Source: Mytilisepta virgata (lineage: Eukaryota; Mollusca; Bivalvia; Mytilida; Mytilidae). From it: a DNA stretch of 64,000 bases. The stretch covers positions 496,001 through 560,000 of the forward strand of contig JAPWFG010000024.1 in NCBI GenBank assembly GCA_028015205.1, written 5' to 3'. This document shows, piece by piece, positions 57,700 to 64,000 of the stretch. The notes below the pieces were generated by a model, which was not told where the DNA came from, did not search any database, and was given only the letters and a program-made list of their open reading frames with translations. Numbering within the stretch: position 1 is the first letter of the stretch; each line of letters opens with the position of its first letter. Position numbers and translations under genes: made by a program.

Positions 57700-58710
57700 T
57701 TGGCGTCCATGAAATGCATGTCTTTCCTGTTACCGGTGCTAAATTTGCAGAGCAATAATTTTTGCCTGAAAATACGAATATCTTCTATGATGAAATCAAA
57801 AGTACAAATATTTTCCAAATTACAACCAAAACAATAGAACGTTAGAAGAAACAGAAGCGAAGTTATACCCAGAAAAGTAAGCCAAACTGATAGCGTACCC
57901 TTTTAAAATGTCTATCATGTTACCAACAAATTTATACATTACTACACCCATACGTTCTCAAAAGGGTCACCAACTGTTTGGAAACAAAGAACGCTAACTG
58001 AAAAAAACATACACCGATGTAAGGGGAGCTGTTATTTCGAAATATAATCAACAAACATATAATTTTGTCCACCCTGTTACTGTCTATCCTGTTACCTTGA
58101 ATAAAGTAACAGGATAGACAGATTAAGTATAAGAATAAACAACTATGTATCTGTAGACATTATGAAATATTTGAAAATGAAATGAAACATTTGATAGTCT
58201 ACATATCTTTAAGAAAAAACAAACAACTATGCAAGGGGAGCTGTTCTTTTGCAATAGAATCAATAAACATATAATTTTGTCTATCCTGTTACTGTCTGTC
58301 CTGTTACCCCAACTTGGTAACAGGATAGACAAATATGTATATGTAAACCTTCGATGTCCGTTCCTGTTACCTTAGAAAATAGCGTTTTACTAAAATTATA
58401 TGTAATCAAAGAACTAAGTGATGGATTGATTCAAAAGTCCAATATAAGCCGAATATAAGGAAGTGTTTCAGTTGGTTTTGCGTTGATTGTAGCAATTTTT
58501 GCAGCATTTGAAAATCTATTTTTAGATAGTTTTTTCAGGACACAATATTAAGTGATATTTTTATCCCGTTAATGCAAAGAAATTAAATATTCTGTTATTG
58601 TTTTCTGAAGCACCACTAACGTACCTTTGAGAAATAATCAATACGTTTTTCACATTTTTCCTGTTGATAGTAAAAAAATTCTCACAAATGTGGTAACAGG
58701 ATAGACAAAA
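57700..58710. repeat. Cluster of TGTCTATCCTGTTAC motifs on both strands
   Basis: Matches or near matches at about 57721, 57909, 58066, 58081, 58106 (reverse), 58278, 58293, 58316 (reverse), 58355 and 58692 (reverse). Two pairs form hairpins (58081-58120 and 58293-58331). Around them a block of about 190 bp is duplicated (58019 and 58213, GGGGAGCTGTT...CATATAATTTTGTC). No known repeat or binding site was recognised. Confidence 0.75.
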
Positions 58711-59046
58711 TTTTGCACCATCAGTCGAAAATGTGTCAATAATATTTTTATCTTATGTCATTAAGATTGCATATTTGAGTATTTTGTTCAAGAAGTATCA
58801 TATATTTTGCAAGTTTAAGAAATATGATGATTCAAGCAAATTGTTTTTTCTCAATTTTGCAATGTTGAAAATGCACATTTTTTGAAAATGACCCACATAA
58901 ATTATATGACCTAATTCACAAGGTTGAACCCTTATACTTCTTGTTGTTACTTTTGTACTGTTTAGTAGGAGAAAAGAGATGTTACAAAAATTGCTAATTA
59001 TATTAAGTATTACTTGTATACAAATTGATCTAGAAGTTGAACATAC
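58711..59046. other. Intron of the Ig receptor, nothing seen
   Basis: AT-rich. A minus-strand frame crossing the exon 1 donor is not coding. Confidence 0.35.
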
Positions 59047-59322
59047 CAACAACATAAAGATCTGTGCAGTTATAAAAAATTGTATCTTTAAACAAATGTT
59101 CACAGCAGTACGTGTTCGTATCACTAAATTCCAATTTATCAATTATTAAGGTATGTCCACTGCCCCTGTTAGTATCAGTTTTGAAACGTTCGTCCTTAAA
59201 TTTTGATCCAACATTTAAGGGTTCCTCATTTCGTGTCCACGTAAGACTGCTTACTGACAGGTTTGTTTTCGTTGTGCAAGTTACAACCACAGATGTCCCC
59301 CTTTCGCCAAAAGATATATATT
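59047..59322 (-). CDS. Ig receptor, first Ig V-like domain exon (phase 1-1)
   Basis: A 276-base stretch from a GCTTTTCAG acceptor to a GTTG|GTATGT donor on the minus strand, phase 1 at the donor and at the acceptor if that is used. It encodes 92 residues: RGTSVVVTC with the first core Cys, SSLTWTRNEEPL with the Trp, and LIIDKLEFSDTNTYCC with the V-type Asp-x-x-x-Tyr-x-Cys signature plus an extra neighbouring Cys. NLS and NCT are possible glycosylation sites. The reading frame stays open upstream to an ATG at 59416, so the exon may be longer (see the next entry). It is the most distal Ig domain of the predicted receptor. Confidence 0.75.
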
Positions 59323-59416
59323 CTGAAAAGCAGTTAACCACGACGATCTTGTAGAGAAAGGTAGCTGCAACATAAATAGCAAACAATATAGTATATATTA
59401 GCATGTTTGTTAGCAT
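59323..59416 (-). CDS. Possible signal peptide and start of the Ig receptor
   Basis: In frame with the Ig exon and directly upstream: MLTNMLIYTILFAIYVAATF then LYKIVVVNCFS. This is a good signal-peptide shape: a short N-region, a hydrophobic core of about 15, and small residues (AAT). If real, the start codon and first Ig domain share one exon. Alternatively the pyrimidine-rich GCTTTTCAG before 59322 is a true acceptor, this stretch is intron, and the start lies further upstream. The exact 92-codon match with Ig exon 2 favours the second view; the signal-like sequence favours the first. Confidence 0.4.
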
Positions 59417-59554
59417 AAATTATTGTTTGAAAATGTTAGAATTATTCCAATATAAAAGGCCATATGGCCGAAACGTCTGAAAAAAAAGTGTTATAGCTTA
59501 TTTAAGGATTGATTGTAAATTTTTTTCAGTGTATGCAGAAATAACCTCAATAAC

Positions 59555-59601
59555 GTGGTGCACACTAAATAACCCGCGTTATTTAAAAGTGTGCACCATA
59601 T
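59555..59601. repeat. Hairpin, ~19-bp imperfect stem
   Basis: GTGGTGCACACTAAATAAC pairs with GTTATTTAAAAGTGTGCACCAT. A GGCCATATGGCC palindrome lies upstream at about 59458. Confidence 0.7.
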
Positions 59602-59684
59602 GCATGGGGATTATTTCATGGTTTCTCTCGTAAAATGTCGTAGTTGAGGAGAATGAACTCAAACTCTGCATAATTTTGAATTAT

Positions 59685-60300
59685 GTCCCTCCTTTCTAAG
59701 GGGAGACATATTGTTTCTGTGCTGTCTTTCTGTCTGTCCATCTGTCACTAAAGTTTGTGAACACAAAATCTCATAACATATATACAGCGGCATGAAATGA
59801 AACCGATTTGATGCATGCTAGGTTTAGTTCAGTGTGCACTACATACATTTGTTTTGGGTGAGATTGATTTAAGGGGTTTCGTATATCAACACATTAATTT
59901 TACCATGTTTACATGCCTGAAAGTTTTCAGAAATTTGCTGGATATCCGGATTTTGACCATTTTAGTCTCTATATATTCCTATATAAAATATTGGATTCTT
60001 CCCAATTTCTGGTTTTTGGCACCTTCTGTACCTTCCCATGGAGAAGTTTGTGAACGCAGAATCTTATACATACCTGGTGTTGTGCACTACATAAAATATT
60101 TGGATCGGATTTATTTTTTGGGTTCCCGTACCAAAATAATATATATCGACTTCGATATTTTTACATATGGAGTTTGTGCAAGACATAGAGGTTTTCCCGA
60201 TTGGATTTATTTTTGGGATTTTCAAAGCCTCTTCCATTTGATGACAAATGATGACAGGCTAACTGATTGGTATTGATCGGGAGCTTGCGTATAGATTACT
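59685..60300 (+). mobile_element. 5' part of a fourth GTC-tract repeat family
   Basis: TATGTCCCTCCTTTCTAAGGGGAGACATA forms a palindrome (59692-59720 with one bulge) and is followed by GTGCTGTCTTTCTGTCTGTCC. The body (TTTGTGAACACAAAATCTCA, then AGTTTGTGAACGCAGAATCT 270 bases on) is an internal duplication. The 153-codon frame 59815-60276 lies wholly inside this repeat and has no domain, so it is not treated as a gene. Confidence 0.55.
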
Positions 60301-60639
60301 TAGGAAGATAAAGGACGACGTCACAATTTTACGTGAAAGTGTGTGTTTGTCTTCCCCGATCCCACCCCCATTCCCGCACCTGAGACTCCTTCTGAATTTT
60401 CATATGTATATTGGAATCTAATTAAAAGATTCTTTAATTAAAATTACTCTTCATTTTTATTCTTTTCAAAATCAATTTTCAAATTATGTAATTATCTAAT
60501 TAGGGAATATTCATCAATACGTTTAACAATATTTGGGAAACAAATACTACATTTATATTAGTTTTTTTCATAAATTCCTGTTAATATTTAACTTGCGACA
60601 CGTTTAGGACATCTTTGCTAAGATCATCCTAATACAGCT
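60301..60639. other. No gene seen
   Basis: AT-rich DNA without features. Confidence 0.35.
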
Positions 60640-60855
60640 TCGAGACGAGGTCTGAGATATGTCCAAAGATAGTCATAAGAGGATCCTAAGATATGTCCTA
60701 AGATATATTTTATGACAGGTCTTAGGATATCTTCGTGAAATCTGCCCCAGGTCTAAGATATGTCCTAAGATAGTCGTAAGAGGATCCTAAGATACATGTA
60801 TGTACTAAGATATGTCTTTTGACAGGTCTTAGGATAGCTTCGTGAAACCAGGTCC
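60640..60855. repeat. Two tandem copies of a ~118-bp unit
   Basis: GATATGTCC(A/T)AAGATAGTC(A/G)TAAGAGGATCCTAAGAT and GACAGGTCTTAGGATA(T/G)CTTCGTGAAA(T/C)C each occur twice, with offsets of about 118 bp. Confidence 0.8.
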
Positions 60856-61985
60856 AGGAGATTTTTTTTTACTGCGCATTAGACGAGTATAAGAATAACT
60901 GCTATTTCTCTATTTCTACCATTTTGAAAAGTAAAAACAATGTAAATGAAACTAATATAAAAATGAAATAAAGTAAGAACAAAATTATCATGAACTCTCC
61001 TATCTTGAAAATATATCAAAAGATAAAGATTTTCTTTTTGAGGTCCTCTCTATATGACATATAGGCTTCTTCTTTAACTAAAAAAATATGCATGTATCAT
61101 ATAAGAGACGACGGAAAATACGAGAAAAAGAAACACTTATTTTAGAGCACTATATTGTGTAACCTTGTAACAACTACGTGGAGTGGATTGAACCAAAGAG
61201 GTCTAAATAAATTAAACTATTTAAATTGAATTATCCCATGTAATTACTCTTGATTTCCTTGATTAAACGTTGTGAACGTTTTTTCTTAACAAAAGGTCTT
61301 TCAGGGAATGCTTCCAAGTTGGAGTTGCAATGATTTAAATCCAGTTGTAGCCATCACTTGCCATTGATTGCAAGGTTGTAATTTTATTTCTAATCCAATA
61401 TACATTTATTTTTGAAATTCCGATGTCGGTCCTATCCAAAGTGTATCCATTTATCATTTTTTTTAAATAAACCCGAGATCAAAATATTGGGTTTGTAATA
61501 TTTCTACAAATAAGAAACCCGTCAGGCCATAACAAGGAAGATCCTTCGTCTTGGGTTTTACGGAGCTGAGAAGTGTACACATTTATCTTATTAGTTATTC
61601 TAGAAATATAAGATCAAACTTACCAAATAAAATAACATGCATATTACATGTAGGTTTCTCCATTTATTCTATAAGTGTATATCCGGTTTTCTCAATACCT
61701 TTTAAACGACGTTTGAGTCTATTTAGGTCAGCGGATCTAAAACAAACTCGCATATATCAAAAGTACTTAAGCTTATAATTGTATTAGTGTGTTTCAAATT
61801 TTTCGTCAAGTGACAAAAATAATTTCCGCATCAAAATTACATATCCATAATATTAAGATTTATCTGACAAAAAGTCCGAAACTTAGGCTGTTAGTAGTTA
61901 TTACTTGTACGTAGTAGAATTTATATATAAATACAACTTTTACTAAATTTTATCATCGGTACAAGGGCCTCATTCGTAAATTAAA
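60856..61985. other. No gene recognised
   Basis: AT-rich. The frame 61551-61778 has no recognisable domain. Confidence 0.35.
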
Positions 61986-61990
61986 TCAAC

Positions 61991-62870
61991 TTGCAAACAT
62001 CTTATATGTTCAGGTATTTCACATCCAATCTTTATGGTAATATTCTATACAAAACACAAAAATATCGTCATTCACCCGGAAAGCTAATAAAACCTTTAAA
62101 CAGACATATCATGAAGGGATATAGTTACAATACTGTTGTCAAGTCATTAAAGATGGCATCTTTTGGAATTAATATTGATTCGCTCGTAGGGTCTTTGCAT
62201 CGGAAATAAACACATTTATTCTAAAACCAGTTGTTGGCATGATACAGGTTATGTTCTCCTCGTATAATTTATGATGGCATGATACTAAACCCCTTACGGG
62301 AGGCATTGCTGATTTTCTATATTATATAGACATAATCTTTCGATCAAAATTGAGGTCTAGAGCTGGCATGTCAGTAACTGCTAATAGTCCTTTGTTAATA
62401 TATATTGATCATTGTCATTTTGCTAAGTTCCTTCTATTACCTTTTTTAACATCGGACTCGGACATCTTTTGAAATGTGTTTTACTGTGTGTATCACTGTG
62501 TGTTTGTTTATTCCACATTGGCTAGAGGTATAGGGAGTAAGGGGGGGGGGTTGGCGTTGAGATCTCACGAAACATGTTTAACCCCGCCACATTTTTGCGC
62601 CTGTCCCAAGTCAGGAACCTCTAGCCTTTGTTAGTCTTATGTGTTTATTTTAATTTTAATTTTTCATTGTTATGCTTCGGAGTTTTGTGTGCCGTCCGTT
62701 TTGCTGAACTAGTATACATTATTGTTTAGGGGCCAGCTGAAGCCCGCCTCCGGGTGCGGGATTTTTTCGCTGCCTAAGACCCATTGGTAGCTTTGAGCTG
62801 TTTTCTGCTCTTTGGTCGGGTTGTTGTCTCTTTTACATATTCTCCGTTTCCATTCTCTATTCTATTTCAT
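61991..62870 (+). mobile_element. 3' part of an abundant mussel retroelement, with short C-terminal frame
   Basis: An open frame (61991-62209) ending KGYSYNTVVKSLKMASFGIN then SLVGSLHRK could be the C-terminal end of a retroelement protein. The sequence after it (ATGGCATGATACTAAACCCC, AACCCCGCCACATTTTTGCG, CCTGTCCCAAGTCAGGAACC, GGGGCCAGCTGAAGCCCGCC, TCGGGTTGTTGTCTCTTT) is wording I recall as the 3' untranslated part of a very common mussel retroelement. Recognition is from memory. No reverse transcriptase core is present here. Confidence 0.5.
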
Positions 62871-63660
62871 TGTAAAGTTTGGGTTTAACCGGGTAAATCT
62901 AACCCCAATGTCTAACCATAGATTCTCAAAGTTCAGCCAATAAAATATTACAGGCTCTTGCGGTCATATTTCTTGACCAATTATCCCCAAAGTATCAATA
63001 GTCGAAAGGGACCTTATAACAAACGTCTCTGCTAAGTTTGGTCAGTGGTTCTCAAGAAGATCAAAACGTGAAAATTTAACTGACGGACAATTGATGGCAA
63101 AACGCTTTTACAAAATCGGAGTTGGACCAAAATCACGGAAATAGATTGTACTGTCATAGCACGCCCTGAATAGTTTTTTGTCAAGCAGAAAGAAACTAGG
63201 TCATGTCTTGGCATAATTTGTATGATCTTCTTTAAAGTTTTGAAAATTTACAAAGAATGTAATATAATTTGAGGAATTTAAGGGTGAGACTTATTTTAAA
63301 AGAAATGTAAGCATTTTTTGGGAACAAAATAGGCAAGTACCCCCTCTAAAGTGTGAGATATCATTATTTATCAACGTTGACTTTTCAGTAATTTTTGAGT
63401 GAGAAAGTAAAAATCGGATTTCTCACACTTTTTCCCCAAACATTGAGATTTTTTGTCTTTTTGAGACGTGTATGTGATACATCCAGTGTAAGAATATTGT
63501 GTAATTGTCAGTGAGACACCATTTAAAGACCAGTCATCAAAGTTTGGTCCACACTGACCATGTGGTCTGCATGGCAAGTAAAAATCAGAATTAGAAAAGG
63601 ACCTAAATATCGTCCCCGTCAGTTACTAAGTGGAATGCGTGTTGTAATATCACCGACGAC
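62871..63660. repeat. Probable dispersed repeat, no gene
   Basis: TTGGTCAGTGGTTCTCAAGAAGATC...AACTGACGGACAATTGATGGCAAAACG resembles a generic bivalve repeat class from memory. The frames here are short. Confidence 0.35.
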
Positions 63661-63733
63661 TCACTCCATACTTACTGCACAAAATGTATAAAACGAGAAG
63701 AAAAAATCCTCATATTCCTTTTTCAATTCAATA

Positions 63734-64000
63734 ATGAAAATAGTTGATATTCGTATTAAACATTTTAAAGAACATTTTACTTCTAACAACAACAGTAATA
63801 GCCCCATTTCTCGTATCAAACATAAGCTAAACGAACTCGGAAATAAATTTGTTTTCATCCTAGCTGATAAGGCTGCCAATAATATCGTTATTTTTTTACG
63901 TAAATTTTATATTGAGGTTCCGAAAAAGGAAATCACAAATTCGCCTATACATTCCTACTAATTCAATTTTCGGAAAATGACATCGTTAACACACATAAAC
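63734..64000 (+). pseudogene. Penelope-like retroelement protein fragment, frameshifted, cut by window edge
   Basis: The frame from 63734 reads IVDIRIKHFKEHF, SPISRIKHKLNELG, NKFVFILADKAANNIVIFLR then KFYIEVPKKEI. The ADKAANNIV...K.YY..V..KE arrangement precedes the reverse transcriptase domain in a Penelope-like family of molluscs and cnidarians, as I remember it. The frame stops at TAA near 63960, but FSENDIVNTHK, the expected continuation, is readable in another frame from 63967 onward. That indicates a frameshift. The catalytic domain, if any, lies beyond the window. It is in the same orientation as, and 0.9 kb after, the retroelement 3' part at 61991-62870. Confidence 0.5.

Noticed and set aside
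59815..60276. 153-codon open frame
   Set aside because: Lies wholly within a repeat with internal duplication, has no domain, and its codons follow the repeat wording.

Overview
The window is AT-rich, intron-sized animal DNA dominated by repeats. It looks like a bivalve mollusc, most likely a mussel (family Mytilidae). Three things suggest this: many copies of the GCTCACCTGG / GTCCGTCGTCG / GAGCGATACAGGCTC repeat that is familiar from bivalve genomes, a retroelement 3' tail (about 62.0-62.9 kb) and a short repeat (29.5 kb) that I recall as abundant in mussels, and the immunoglobulin-type receptor exons. There is no bacterial-style gene organisation, no CRISPR array and no intact tRNA or rRNA gene.

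Two host loci can be reconstructed from exons. The better one is on the minus strand, from about 59.4 down to 37.1 kb. Its exons are an immunoglobulin (Ig) V-like exon (59047-59322) with a possible in-frame signal peptide, a second Ig exon (52616-52891), a third Ig exon (44999-45322), a transmembrane exon (41847-41960), a short cytoplasmic exon (40817-40872) and a tail exon starting at 37361. All junctions from the first Ig exon to the short cytoplasmic exon are phase 1 and the last is phase 0, so the frame is kept throughout. The product would be a type I membrane Ig-superfamily receptor of roughly 480 residues. The second locus is on the plus strand (about 17.1-23.5 kb). It has one clear phase 1-1 Ig exon (17618-17935), a short acidic, tyrosine-bearing phase 1-1 exon (21511-21585) and a possible hydrophobic last exon (23445-23515). 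The two loci converge.

The rest is mobile DNA. The commonest family (eight copies with recognisable ends plus internal fragments) has a GCTCACCTGG palindrome at the 5' end, then a GTC-rich microsatellite, then at the 3' end the same word again, a short hairpin and CTAG followed by TT. At least two other families in the window (26059-27977; 1287-3156 and 49342-51679) repeat this plan with unrelated words, and two more show its 5' half. This is the layout expected of non-autonomous Helentron-type rolling-circle elements. Other mobile pieces are a FLYWCH zinc-finger gene between 27-bp inverted repeats (6071-7177), a 2.7-kb inverted-repeat element containing a rolling-circle-like element that itself contains a probable solo LTR (11420-14154), a minisatellite element with mirrored CAGCGCTG arrays (10165-11330), a 618-bp insertion with a 5-bp target duplication (46893-47510), a SINE-like element, a decayed LINE fragment, Penelope-like pieces at the right edge, and many small hairpin-forming elements.

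Layout: 0-4 kb tandem and composite repeats; 4-6 kb mostly unique; 6-15.6 kb nested transposons and an (AT)n tract; 16.6-23.5 kb plus-strand Ig locus with a 2.4-kb repeat in its intron; 23.9-36.2 kb repeats with one unrecognised open frame (29.7-30.3 kb); 37-59.4 kb minus-strand Ig receptor, its introns packed with repeats; 59.5-64 kb repeats and retroelement fragments.
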